Shown here: positions 31,001-38,843 of the stretch, piece after piece
Layout of the letters: each line of letters begins with the position of its first letter
Numbering within the stretch: the first letter of the stretch is position 1
Assembly (NCBI RefSeq): GCF_027859255.1
Contig: NZ_JAQHXR010000002.1
Location: forward strand, 124,001 to 188,000
DNA from: Helicobacter ibis
Lineage (GTDB): Bacteria > Campylobacterota > Campylobacteria > Campylobacterales > Helicobacteraceae
DNA length: 64,000 nt
Reading direction: 5' to 3'
Translations under genes and position numbers: made by a program
Notes under the pieces: generated by a model
Told to the model about the DNA's origin: nothing
What the model saw: only the letters and a program-made list of their open reading frames with translations
The model's database searches: none

Positions 31001-31030
31001 CTTGATTGACTTATACTAAACTTTTATAAT
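31001..31030 (+). promoter_or_regulatory. cbpA-hspR promoter with HAIR-like HspR operator
   Basis: TTGATT (31002-31007) and TATAAT (31025-31030) are spaced by 17 bases, a good sigma-70-type promoter. Overlapping the -35, CTTGATT (31001-31007), seven bases, then ACTAAAC (31015-31021) match the HspR inverted-repeat consensus CTTGAGT-N7-ACTCAAG at 6/7 and 5/7 positions with exact spacing. HspR encoded downstream would repress its own operon by blocking the -35. Confidence 0.65.
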
Positions 31031-31063
31031 ATAATAAACTAAAAGTTATTTAAAGAGGATTTT

Positions 31064-31945
31064 ATGTCTAAAAGTTTATATGATACATTAGAAGTCTCAC
31101 AAAATGCAAGTGCAGACGAAATTAAAAAGTCTTATAGAAGATTAGCACGAAAATATCACCCAGATATAAACAAAGAAAAAGGTGCTGAAGAAAAATTCAA
31201 AGAAATAAATGCTGCTTATGAAATTCTAAGTGATGAGAAAAAAAGAAAGCAATATGATCAATTTGGAGATTCAATGTTTGGAGGACAGAATTTCCACGAC
31301 TTTGCTAGAGGACAAGGAAGTGCCAATTTAGATGATATTTTAAGTCAAATTTTTGGCAAAGGAGGCTTTGGAGCTGGATTTGGAAGTGGCTTTGGTGGAG
31401 GCTTTGGTGGAGGCTTTGGAGATGGTTTTAGCTCTTTTGGTGGATTTACCCCAAACTTAGATGTAAATGCAAATATAACAATACCATTTACAACTGCAGT
31501 TCTTGGTGGGAAGCATAGCATTAATCTTCGCGGAAATGAGCTAAATATAAAAATACCAGCCGGAATAAAAAATAATGAAACAATAAGACTAAGGGGTAAA
31601 GGAAATAGTGCAAATGGCAGAAGTGGGGATTTGTTATTAAAAGTAAGCGTAAGCCCACACCCAGAATACAGACAAAATGGTGATAATTTAGAAAAAACAT
31701 TTGATATACCGCTTAAGAGTGCATTATTTGGTGGTAAGGTAGAAATAGAAACACTATATAAAACAATCACTCTAAAAGTCCCACAAAACACAAAAAATGG
31801 TCAAAAGTTTAGAGTAAAGGAATTAGGAGTATTAAATAGAAAAACAAATACCAAAGGTGATTTATTCTTAGAAGCAAACATAATTCTACCAAGTATCGAA
31901 TCTATGCCTAAAGAATTGGTAGAATCGCTAGAAAAATATCTATAA
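31064..31945 (+). CDS. cbpA: DnaJ-family co-chaperone CbpA
   Basis: 293 residues. J domain at the N-terminus with the HPD motif (32-34), then a Gly/Phe-rich linker (about 85-128), then two DnaJ C-terminal substrate-binding domains. There is no zinc-finger domain, which separates it from DnaJ and gives the CbpA class. It stimulates DnaK ATPase and may bind DNA. ATG at 31064 follows AGAGG. It is the first gene of a pair with hspR, as in H. pylori and C. jejuni, and is probably repressed by HspR. Confidence 0.95.
   Translation: MSKSLYDTLEVSQNASADEIKKSYRRLARKYHPDINKEKGAEEKFKEINAAYEILSDEKKRKQYDQFGDSMFGGQNFHDFARGQGSANLDDILSQIFGKGGFGAGFGSGFGGGFGGGFGDGFSSFGGFTPNLDVNANITIPFTTAVLGGKHSINLRGNELNIKIPAGIKNNETIRLRGKGNSANGRSGDLLLKVSVSPHPEYRQNGDNLEKTFDIPLKSALFGGKVEIETLYKTITLKVPQNTKNGQKFRVKELGVLNRKTNTKGDLFLEANIILPSIESMPKELVESLEKYL
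31388..31420 (+). repeat. 12-bp tandem repeat in the CbpA Gly/Phe linker
   Basis: GGCTTTGGTGGA occurs at 31388-31399 and 31400-31411, with a partial third copy to 31420, encoding Gly-Phe-Gly-Gly units. Copy number can change without shifting the frame. Confidence 0.85.
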
Positions 31946-31955
31946 GGAGAGAGAA

Positions 31956-32324
31956 ATGTATGGATATGATGAACCAATGTATCTAATAAGCGTCGTAGCA
32001 AAGATATTAAGCATACACCCACAAACATTAAGACAATACGAAAGAGAGGGTCTTATAGAGCCGGGTAGGACCGATGGAAAAATGCGTCTATATTCACAAA
32101 GAGATATTGATAAAATAAAGACAATACTAAGGCTAACGCGTGATTTGGGCGTGAATCTAGCAGGTGTAGATATAATCTTACGACTAAAAGATAGACTAGA
32201 TGACCAAGATAGAGAAATAGAAGAAATGAAAGTAATAATAGAAAAGCTAAAAAATAATCAACCAAGTAAATCAATAGCCAAAAAACAAAGCTCTTATGAA
32301 GTAATCATATTTGAAAAACACTAA
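31956..32324 (+). CDS. hspR: heat-shock repressor HspR (MerR family)
   Basis: 122 residues. MerR-type winged helix-turn-helix at the N-terminus (LISVVAKILSIHPQTLRQYE ... GLIEPGRTDGKMRLYS), then a short coiled-coil. HspR represses chaperone operons in Helicobacter and Campylobacter and is relieved by heat and DnaK/GroEL state. ATG at 31956 follows AAGGAG. It is 10 bases after cbpA and is co-transcribed with it. The candidate operator at 31001 implies autoregulation. Confidence 0.94.
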   Translation: MYGYDEPMYLISVVAKILSIHPQTLRQYEREGLIEPGRTDGKMRLYSQRDIDKIKTILRLTRDLGVNLAGVDIILRLKDRLDDQDREIEEMKVIIEKLKNNQPSKSIAKKQSSYEVIIFEKH

Positions 32325-32335
32325 AAGTGTTTTTC
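32313..32335. terminator. bidirectional terminator between hspR and phoX
   Basis: Perfect 10-bp stem GAAAAACACT (32313-32322) / AGTGTTTTTC (32326-32335) with a 3-base loop. It overlaps the hspR stop and ends 4 bases before the phoX stop; the genes converge here. Confidence 0.8.
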
Positions 32336-32339
32336 ATTC

Positions 32340-34151
32340 CTAGCTTCCTATTACATTTCCATTTTTATGCCTTATTTGAACAATTGTGCTTCTTGGAGTT
32401 GAATCTCCACCATTTGGATAATGACTTGGAAGCAAATTTTCTCCCGGATGCTGAATGCCAATAAACATTGTTTTATAATCTTTTGAAAATGCTATACCAG
32501 TAATCTCACAACCAATAGGACCACTTAAGAATCTCCTAACTTCTCCTGTATTTGGATTGGCACACAATAGTTGATTATTCCCCATTCCTAGAAAATCACC
32601 TTCATTACTATACTTACCATCAGTTTCAATCCATAATCTACCAAACTTATCAAATGCCAAACCATCTGGACTATTAAACATATTATCTTTAGTTATATTG
32701 CTAGTTCCTTTTCTTAGATCATTTGGATATTGCATCGGATTTCCTGCAAGAAGAAAAATATCCCACTTAAATTTAGTTGAGTTATGATTATTATCTTTAT
32801 GCCACCATCTTATTATATGTCCATACTGATTTTTTACCCTTGGGTTTGCAGCACCAGCTTCTGTTCTCTTTGTATTGTTTGTTAATGTCGCATATACAAA
32901 TCTACTATTATTATCAGCCACAATCCACTCTGGTCTATCCATAGGTGTAGCACCCACAAAACTGGCTGCAAGTCTAGTATCTATCAAAATATCTTCGTAA
33001 GAAAAAAATCCATTCTCCTTAGTTAGTCCATTTTTGCCATAGCTTAATTCTATCCATTCACCAGTCCCTTCTAGCTCATTTTTACCATTTGTAAATTTAG
33101 CCACATACAAAGTTCCGCTTTCTAAAAGATTCCTGTTATTTTTATTGTTTTTGCTATCAAATTTATTTTTAGATACAAATTTATAAATAAACTCATTTGC
33201 CTCATCATCGCCCATATATACAACAACATGACTATCTTTATTTATCAACACTTCTGCATTTTCATGCTTGAATCTTCCCAATGCACAACGCTTAATAGGT
33301 GTTGAATTAGGATTGTAAGGATCTATTTCTACTACATAGCCAAACCTATTTGGCTCATTTCTATTTTTTGATATATCAAATCTAGAATCAAGCTCCCATT
33401 TATAAACACTATCTACACCAACTCCATATCTTTTCTCACTTTCGTTTAACTCTAACTTCTTATTGCTAGAACCAAAAAAATCATCAAAATTCTCTTCACA
33501 AGCAAGATATGTCCCCCATGGGGTTTTGCCATTTGCACAATTATTTATAGTTCCTAGTATTCTCTCTCCATTTTTATCATCTTTAGTTTTTATTCTATCA
33601 AACCCTCTTAATGTGCTAACTTCCATAGGTGTATGGGCTGTGATTCTGCGATTATATTTAGAATCTTTTACAATGTTAAAATCCCCATTTTTATCTTTTT
33701 TAATCTCAAAAATACTAACTCCAAGCGAATTTTGCTCATATCTTACATCATCTAAAGTCATGTTTTTGTCATTATGATTAAACATATGCTCTGGATTAAT
33801 ATACTCATTATTTACACACATAATATATGAATCCTCACTTAATTCAAACACAGACATTCCATCTGTATTATCACCAAATGTTAAAGTTGCATTATTAATT
33901 GAATCTTCATTTATAATTTTTGATTCATCAAACTCTTTTGCACTAGAAAACAATGGATCTCCCCAACTAATTAGTGGCTTTACCTCATAATCCTTTGGAA
34001 CTACTACTATATCTTTTGTATTTATATCTATTGATTCAAATCCTAGCAGTTTGTTTTCCTTAGCATTAAGAATTGATGCACCAAAAAAACTAGCATAAGA
34101 TAAAGAAGCAGTCGATACTCCAAGAATTTTCATAAAATTTCGTCTTTGCAT
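32340..34151 (-). CDS. phoX: PhoX-type alkaline phosphatase (DUF839)
   Basis: 603 residues. PhoX enzymes are periplasmic calcium/iron phosphatases that release phosphate from organic esters. A twin-arginine-type signal begins MQRRNFMKILG. Family motifs are GTYLACEENFDDFFG, LGRFKHENAE, VVYMGDDEANEFIYKFV and SPDGLAFDKFGRLWIETDGK. A direct repeat resembling a Pho box lies upstream (34195-34212). C. jejuni uses PhoX as its only alkaline phosphatase and H. pylori lacks it. It lies downstream of sorAB but is separated by a strong hairpin, so it is probably transcribed independently. Confidence 0.93.
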   Translation of the reverse strand: MQRRNFMKILGVSTASLSYASFFGASILNAKENKLLGFESIDINTKDIVVVPKDYEVKPLISWGDPLFSSAKEFDESKIINEDSINNATLTFGDNTDGMSVFELSEDSYIMCVNNEYINPEHMFNHNDKNMTLDDVRYEQNSLGVSIFEIKKDKNGDFNIVKDSKYNRRITAHTPMEVSTLRGFDRIKTKDDKNGERILGTINNCANGKTPWGTYLACEENFDDFFGSSNKKLELNESEKRYGVGVDSVYKWELDSRFDISKNRNEPNRFGYVVEIDPYNPNSTPIKRCALGRFKHENAEVLINKDSHVVVYMGDDEANEFIYKFVSKNKFDSKNNKNNRNLLESGTLYVAKFTNGKNELEGTGEWIELSYGKNGLTKENGFFSYEDILIDTRLAASFVGATPMDRPEWIVADNNSRFVYATLTNNTKRTEAGAANPRVKNQYGHIIRWWHKDNNHNSTKFKWDIFLLAGNPMQYPNDLRKGTSNITKDNMFNSPDGLAFDKFGRLWIETDGKYSNEGDFLGMGNNQLLCANPNTGEVRRFLSGPIGCEITGIAFSKDYKTMFIGIQHPGENLLPSHYPNGGDSTPRSTIVQIRHKNGNVIGS

Positions 34152-34179
34152 TTATATCCTTTTAAAGTAGATTAAAAGG

Positions 34180-34212
34180 ATTCTAAAAGAAATGTGTAAA
34201 AGAGCTGTAAAA
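34180..34212 (-). promoter_or_regulatory. candidate phosphate-response promoter of phoX
   Basis: On the minus strand TTTTACA occurs twice with an 11-base period (plus coordinates 34206-34212 and 34195-34201). It is followed nine bases later by TAGAAT (34180-34185), a plausible -10. Eleven-base direct repeats just upstream of the -10 are the general Pho-box design, including the C. jejuni GTTTC-N6-GTTTC element, although the repeat sequence differs. Confidence 0.45.
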
Positions 34213-34231
34213 AATGAGAAAAATATCCAAA

Positions 34232-34264
34232 AAAATACAAACACCAAAATGGTGTTTGTATTTT
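34232..34264 (-). terminator. sorAB terminator
   Basis: Perfect 15-bp stem (34232-34246 with 34250-34264) and a 3-base loop, overlapping the sorB stop. On the minus strand it is followed by a run of seven T. Strong rho-independent form. Confidence 0.85.
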
Positions 34265-34595
34265 ATTTTTGCATCAATATAGGTAAAGGAAGTCGTCTTC
34301 TTGTGTTATATTTTTCCCCATAATGCTTTACTAAATAATCAAGTAGCTTACTTTCATCTTCAGCAGGAATCTCCCATAAGCCTTCGCTCTCTTGCATCCA
34401 TCTAATAGCAGCTATCCATGCATCTCTATTTGCATTCATATTTACAATAAGCCCAGAGTTATGACACGCGAGACAATGATTTTCAACTAGCTCAACATTG
34501 GTGTCTATAATAAGACCATTGTCAGGATTTATCTTATATTCTGCAAACAAACAAGAAATACTCAAAAACAAAAATACAAATAATTTTTTAAACAT
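34263..34595 (-). CDS. sorB: monohaem cytochrome c subunit of sulfite dehydrogenase (SorB-like)
   Basis: 110 residues. Signal peptide (MFKKLFVFLFLSISCLFA) and one haem motif, CLACH (41-45), in a small periplasmic cytochrome. The gene is 3 bases downstream of the SorA-like gene and ends at a strong terminator. That fits the two-gene sulfite:cytochrome c oxidoreductase of C. jejuni, where SorB passes electrons from sulfite to the respiratory chain. Confidence 0.88.
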   Translation of the reverse strand: MFKKLFVFLFLSISCLFAEYKINPDNGLIIDTNVELVENHCLACHNSGLIVNMNANRDAWIAAIRWMQESEGLWEIPAEDESKLLDYLVKHYGEKYNTRRRLPLPILMQK

Positions 34596-34598
34596 TTC

Positions 34599-35846
34599 TT
34601 ACACCCCTACTACACTTACTCTATGACATGAATTATTTAAATAACCATTTGGATTCCATTGTGCTAGAACCATAGGCTGACTTTTACCCTCGCTATCTAC
34701 TGCTCTAGCCCATATCTCATAATATCCTTTTGTTGGAAGCTTGATTTTTGTGCTCCATTTTTGCCATGCAAGTCTATTTATAGGCTTTTCTACATTAGCT
34801 TTAATCCAAGTAACACCATAATCAACACTTACATAAACTTCATTTACCTCTAACTCACCTGCCCAAGCCTTGCCTCTAACTTCGAAATTCTTATTTGCTT
34901 TAAACTTCGTATCATTTTTAATGTTTGTAATAATTGACTTAACAGGCATAGATTCAATTATTTTCATTTCGCCTTTATAATTAAAGTCTCCAGGTCTTAC
35001 AGGCTCTACTGGAATCTTATATGAAGTAGCCATTTTCTCGCCATCATGAATCTTATCTCTAACTACAATCTTAGATAGCCACTTCCCACTAGCACTAGCA
35101 GGATATCCACCACATACTAATCTTAAAGGATACCCATTAACCCAAGGTATATCTTTACCTTCATATTCCCATGCTATAAGCGTTTCATCTTGTAATGCTT
35201 TTTTTAGTGGCACACCTCTACTAATTGGTGCAACCTCTTCTCCAGTAAGCTTTGTATCAACACCATAGTATCCGATATACACAGCATCATCTTTGATACC
35301 GCAATCCTCTAAAATATCCCTAACCCTAACACCAGTCCATCTACCACATGCAACAGCACCATAGCCCCATTGTGTCCCTTTTGTGCTAGGTATTACTTCA
35401 CCTCTACCATTACCACCACACTCTAAAGTAAGTGCATAAGTATAGTGCTTAAACTTACTTTTTAACTCATCTAAAGTATAAGTCTTAGCGTCCTTTACAC
35501 TCTCCCCACTTACTTCAAGTGTCCAACCATTTTTTACTCTTTCTTTAATCTTATCCATTGAAGGTGGCACACCATTGTTTCTTATAAAGAAGTTTTCAGG
35601 TTTAGTAAAATCAGAATCTAACGCATACACTTCTGTTTCTGCAGTTAGTGGTCTTTCTCCATGATATTTTAGATTCTTCTTATCTTTTAGTCTATAAGCT
35701 GGTAGTTCATTTGCTAGTGCTACACTACCGCCAAAGCTATTAAACAATGGCATAGCACTAATTCCAAGCAATGCAATACCAACTTTAGAGAAAAAACCTC
35801 TCCTCTCTTTGTCTTGTAACTCAATGTTTGTAATCTTTTTAGACAT
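34599..35846 (-). CDS. sorA: molybdoenzyme subunit of sulfite dehydrogenase (SorA-like)
   Basis: 415 residues. Twin-arginine signal with RRGFFSKVG, then a sulfite oxidase-type molybdopterin domain. ALTLECGGNGRGE carries Cys143, the expected molybdenum ligand, and the C-terminal dimerisation domain has EVRGKAWAGELEVNEV and DYGVTWIKA. It should oxidise sulfite to sulfate in the periplasm with SorB as electron acceptor. GGAGT lies 5 bases before the ATG at 35846. The cofactor gene moaC is the next gene upstream, a sensible pairing. Confidence 0.92.
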   Translation of the reverse strand: MSKKITNIELQDKERRGFFSKVGIALLGISAMPLFNSFGGSVALANELPAYRLKDKKNLKYHGERPLTAETEVYALDSDFTKPENFFIRNNGVPPSMDKIKERVKNGWTLEVSGESVKDAKTYTLDELKSKFKHYTYALTLECGGNGRGEVIPSTKGTQWGYGAVACGRWTGVRVRDILEDCGIKDDAVYIGYYGVDTKLTGEEVAPISRGVPLKKALQDETLIAWEYEGKDIPWVNGYPLRLVCGGYPASASGKWLSKIVVRDKIHDGEKMATSYKIPVEPVRPGDFNYKGEMKIIESMPVKSIITNIKNDTKFKANKNFEVRGKAWAGELEVNEVYVSVDYGVTWIKANVEKPINRLAWQKWSTKIKLPTKGYYEIWARAVDSEGKSQPMVLAQWNPNGYLNNSCHRVSVVGV

Positions 35847-35864
35847 TTAATACTCCAAATTTAT

Positions 35865-35881
35865 TTATGTTAAAAACATAA
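35865..35881. promoter_or_regulatory. dyad upstream of sorA, possible operator
   Basis: TTATGTT-AAA-AACATAA forms a 7-bp inverted repeat 19-35 bases before the sorA start. A further TTATG two bases later makes an overlapping CATAA-GT-TTATG dyad. No known regulator consensus is matched. The rest of 35847-36000 is A/T-rich with no gene. Confidence 0.3.
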
Positions 35882-36000
35882 GTTTATGTAATTAAATGTT
35901 AAAAAAGATAAAAATATTTTTTCTTTATTTATTGCTATATAAGCTTGATATATCGATAATTACGAGTTTTATATAAAATTATTAAAATTTTACTTTTAAA

Positions 36001-36480
36001 CTAATAGCCCTCTCTTTTGTATTCTCCACTTTTACCACCACTTTTTTTGAGCAAGTATATATCACTAAGCACCATTGTCTTATCGATTGCCTTAACCATA
36101 TCATAAATTGTCAAAAGTCCTATATTTACTCCCATTAACGCTTCCATTTCAACACCTGTCTGTCCATTTGTCTTTGCCCTTACTTCTAAGATAAATGAAT
36201 TTTCACTCTCTATCTCTTCTATATTGCATTTCACAGAGGTTAGATATAGAGGGTGGCACATTGGAATAAGCTCTGAAGTCCTCTTAGCACCCATTATTGC
36301 AGCGATAATTGCAGTTTGTATTACTGGTCCCTTTTTTGTTTTTAGCTCCACTACTGCACTAAAGGCTTCTTTGCTCATTGTGATTTTGCCTCTAGCTACT
36401 GCTTCTCTATTTGTATTATCTTTATTTGATACATCTACCATGTTTGGATTATTATTATTATCTAAGTGAGTTAGTTGCAT
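36001..36480 (-). CDS. moaC: cyclic pyranopterin monophosphate synthase MoaC
   Basis: 159 residues, full length. Second step of molybdenum cofactor synthesis, converting the MoaA product to cyclic pyranopterin. Family motifs are [18 protein letters not shown] and [23 protein letters not shown], with the catalytic lysine in [10 protein letters not shown]. It starts with ATG at 36480, 2 bases after the pglB stop, with AGGATAG upstream. The product is needed by the adjacent SorA. Confidence 0.96.
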   Translation of the reverse strand: MQLTHLDNNNNPNMVDVSNKDNTNREAVARGKITMSKEAFSAVVELKTKKGPVIQTAIIAAIMGAKRTSELIPMCHPLYLTSVKCNIEEIESENSFILEVRAKTNGQTGVEMEALMGVNIGLLTIYDMVKAIDKTMVLSDIYLLKKSGGKSGEYKREGY

Positions 36481-36482
36481 TT

Positions 36483-38471
36483 CTATCCTTTATTTACTTT
36501 ATACACAATTATACTATCATTGCTAAGCACTTCTTTAAATAGCCTTGAATCTAGATTCTTAAACAATACAGCCTTAAAATAAAAACTATCCAAATACTCC
36601 CTATCACACACTAATGCCCTATTATCTTTTAGTATTATTGCTACTAGTTTTGAATCTGTTAAGATTTTTTTAGAGTTGCTTTTTAAATTAATAATTTCTC
36701 CAACTTGTATTACATCTCCATTTAAAGTTAAATATCCACTTACAACATCTAGTTTGATACCATTTTTAAAATATGCCTTATTATCAATATAAACTTGAGA
36801 TAGCATAAAAACACCTAGCTTAAAAGTCTCTCCGCTTGTTATATTGATTTTGCTAAAGCTACTTACAGCAGGGAAAATATTTAGCATTCTTAATGGCAAG
36901 ATAATATAAATATTCTTAGAAGTTTCATATCTAAAGCTTGGACTTTCTAGTGCTTCTATAGCTTTATTTGGAGTGTAGTTATTTTTTTTTAAAAACTCTT
37001 CAAAGCTCATATCGGGCAAAATTTTTGATAAGTTATAGCTTAGATTCTCGCTATCTCCGCTAAGTATCAAACTTACTGGATAATTACTATGTCCTTCATG
37101 AATCCCACCATCGATTATTGTGTTTAATTTTGAATAATATCTAATTATATATCCATAATCCCACCAAGAAATAGCATAATCTCCAATTTCACTAGGAATC
37201 TCATTTAAGATTCTAACTTCGCTATTATTTAGCACTGGTGGAATAATATAGCTCCTAATGTGCATAACATGTGGAAAAAGTGCTACAAAGGCATACAATA
37301 TACCAATTATTGTAGATATAGTTTTGTGTGATTTTATATACTCTAAAACAAATACAAGAAAATATCCAACACCAACAGCAAAAACACTAACACTATAAAT
37401 GCTAAACCTAAGCCCTTTAAAATAAGAAAAGAATCCAAAAATAACAAATGGTAGAAAAATCAAAAACTCTCTTTTTTTAAAGAACAATAAAATAAGTCCA
37501 AGACAACCAATAATAAACCAAAAGATTCCACCACTAACTCTATAAGCAAATGTGGAAAAATCAATATTTGAAGTCTCTGATATGGTATTTATAACACCAA
37601 AATAATGAAAAATGCTATTACTTACTATACTATCTTTATTAAAGTATGCACTACCAAGCACAGAAGGCAACAAATTATAAGCCACAAATATCACAAATAC
37701 AAATAAAACAAAATAAAAAATATAAGCTACATACCTTCTATCTATATACATTACAAATGGCAAAAATAAAGAAAATAATGAAACATAAACTCCAAACATC
37801 TCATATAACACAAGAAAACTAGCATAACTTATACACAAAATCTCTAATGAAACACTTCTTTTAAAGAAAAACAAAACAAGCAAAAAACCAAAAAGCACAT
37901 AAACTAATGAATGATAATATGTAAGTGCAAATAAACTAAGTAATAAAACAGCAAAAATGCTACATAAAGTGTTTCTATATAAATACCTTAAAATAAACAT
38001 GGCAATAAATAACAATAAAACAATAACAAGCATATCAGTATCATAGTAGCCAAACATTGTTCTATTGTAATAGCTAACGCCTATTCCACTTAAAACCCCA
38101 CAAAACAAACTAATAAAAATATTAAAACCGCCATAAAAATAAAGACTAATTACAACAGGAAAAACAACTAAAGACCCAACAAAACCAGGCAAATAAAACA
38201 TTAAAACATCTATATCAATATGTAACACTTGTGCTAAAAAAGCCGTAATTATGGATAATATCTCATAGGTTGGAGATAGATTCGTATTTTTAATACCCTC
38301 CATTATATCCCTAGTGCCCTCTGCATAAAAATATGCATCATTTGTATTTAGTATAAAGGTGTCATTCCACATAAATTCGTTGATTCCGTATATACTAAAA
38401 GGATAATAAAACCTAAAAATAACACATACAAAATAAGCACAGACTATCAAAACAATATTTTTATTTAACAT
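36483..38471 (-). CDS. pglB: PglB-type oligosaccharyltransferase (STT3 family)
   Basis: 662 residues. About 13 membrane helices (1-410), then a periplasmic domain. Catalytic features of bacterial PglB are visible: Asp45 in [25 protein letters not shown] (136-148), the TISE form of the TIxE motif (296-299), an arginine at about 355 (GLRFSIY) and the WWDYGY signature (436-441). It transfers lipid-linked glycan to Asn in D/E-x-N-x-S/T sequons. Only some Helicobacter (pullorum, canadensis, winghamensis group) have it. No other pgl genes are nearby. An A9 run (36982-36990, minus sense) lies in the periplasmic domain. Confidence 0.93.
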   Translation of the reverse strand: MLNKNIVLIVCAYFVCVIFRFYYPFSIYGINEFMWNDTFILNTNDAYFYAEGTRDIMEGIKNTNLSPTYEILSIITAFLAQVLHIDIDVLMFYLPGFVGSLVVFPVVISLYFYGGFNIFISLFCGVLSGIGVSYYNRTMFGYYDTDMLVIVLLLFIAMFILRYLYRNTLCSIFAVLLLSLFALTYYHSLVYVLFGFLLVLFFFKRSVSLEILCISYASFLVLYEMFGVYVSLFSLFLPFVMYIDRRYVAYIFYFVLFVFVIFVAYNLLPSVLGSAYFNKDSIVSNSIFHYFGVINTISETSNIDFSTFAYRVSGGIFWFIIGCLGLILLFFKKREFLIFLPFVIFGFFSYFKGLRFSIYSVSVFAVGVGYFLVFVLEYIKSHKTISTIIGILYAFVALFPHVMHIRSYIIPPVLNNSEVRILNEIPSEIGDYAISWWDYGYIIRYYSKLNTIIDGGIHEGHSNYPVSLILSGDSENLSYNLSKILPDMSFEEFLKKNNYTPNKAIEALESPSFRYETSKNIYIILPLRMLNIFPAVSSFSKINITSGETFKLGVFMLSQVYIDNKAYFKNGIKLDVVSGYLTLNGDVIQVGEIINLKSNSKKILTDSKLVAIILKDNRALVCDREYLDSFYFKAVLFKNLDSRLFKEVLSNDSIIVYKVNKG

Positions 38472-38628
38472 AAAATGCTACCTTACTAAACATTCTTTTT
38501 ATTATAAATATAATCTATAAAACATTAAAAAAATAATATTCTATAAAAAATCATGTATAAATTCGAAACTAAAATACAATTTTAATCAAAATTTAAGCTA
38601 AAAAAGTTAAAATTCTATTGTCTTTTTC

Positions 38629-38641
38629 TTACAATTTGTAA
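38629..38641. promoter_or_regulatory. palindrome TTACAA-T-TTGTAA
   Basis: Perfect 6-1-6 dyad between the divergent pglB and efflux genes, a plausible operator for a small dimeric repressor such as a TetR-family efflux regulator. No regulator gene is adjacent, so this is a guess from symmetry and place. Confidence 0.35.
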
Positions 38642-38675
38642 AGAATTAGATCAGTTTAAAGTTCATCGTTTTCTT

Positions 38676-38746
38676 TTTTGGTGCTACTTACATAAATCTC
38701 ATCCTCCTCAACTTTAATTATTAAATTCCTAAAAGTAGCACCAAAA
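38676..38746. repeat. 14-bp perfect inverted repeat with CCTCCTC loop
   Basis: TTTTGGTGCTACTT (38676-38689) pairs with AAGTAGCACCAAAA (38733-38746); the 43-base loop contains CATCCTCCTC on the plus strand (GAGGAGGATG on the minus strand). It could be an RNA hairpin, a remnant of a small mobile repeat, or an sRNA whose C/U-rich loop is complementary to Shine-Dalgarno sequences. Confidence 0.75.
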
Positions 38747-38807
38747 TTATAATAACAACTCTATATAGTTTAAAAGATTTCACTTATAGTTAACATTTTT
38801 TATATAC

Positions 38808-38819
38808 AATTTGCAAATT
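38808..38819. promoter_or_regulatory. palindrome AATTTGCAAATT before the efflux operon
   Basis: Perfect 12-bp dyad ending 24 bases before the adaptor start codon. It directly overlaps or follows a -10-like TATACA (38803-38808), with TTCACT about 18 bases further upstream as a weak -35. The position suits a repressor operator. Confidence 0.35.
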
Positions 38820-38843
38820 TTATTTCAAAGGTGTTAAATTAAA

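Larger units (their letters stand above)
38472..38843. other. 372-base divergent control region between pglB and the efflux operon
   Basis: The only gene-free stretch above 300 bases. It holds a TTACAA-T-TTGTAA palindrome, a 14-bp inverted repeat with a 43-base loop, and a second palindrome just before the efflux operon (each listed separately). A 35-codon stop-to-stop frame on the minus strand (about 38659-38770) has no start codon and may be a gene remnant or chance. I see no tRNA or other known RNA. Confidence 0.7.

Noticed and set aside
31345-31791. 148-codon Pro-rich open frame opposite cbpA
   Set aside because: It is the antisense shadow of the Gly/Phe linker and substrate domain; Pro-Lys repeats mirror Gly-Phe codons.
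38659-38770. 35-codon open frame on the minus strand as a small gene
   Set aside because: It has no ATG, GTG or TTG start and no usable ribosome-binding site. It is kept only as a possible remnant in the findings.
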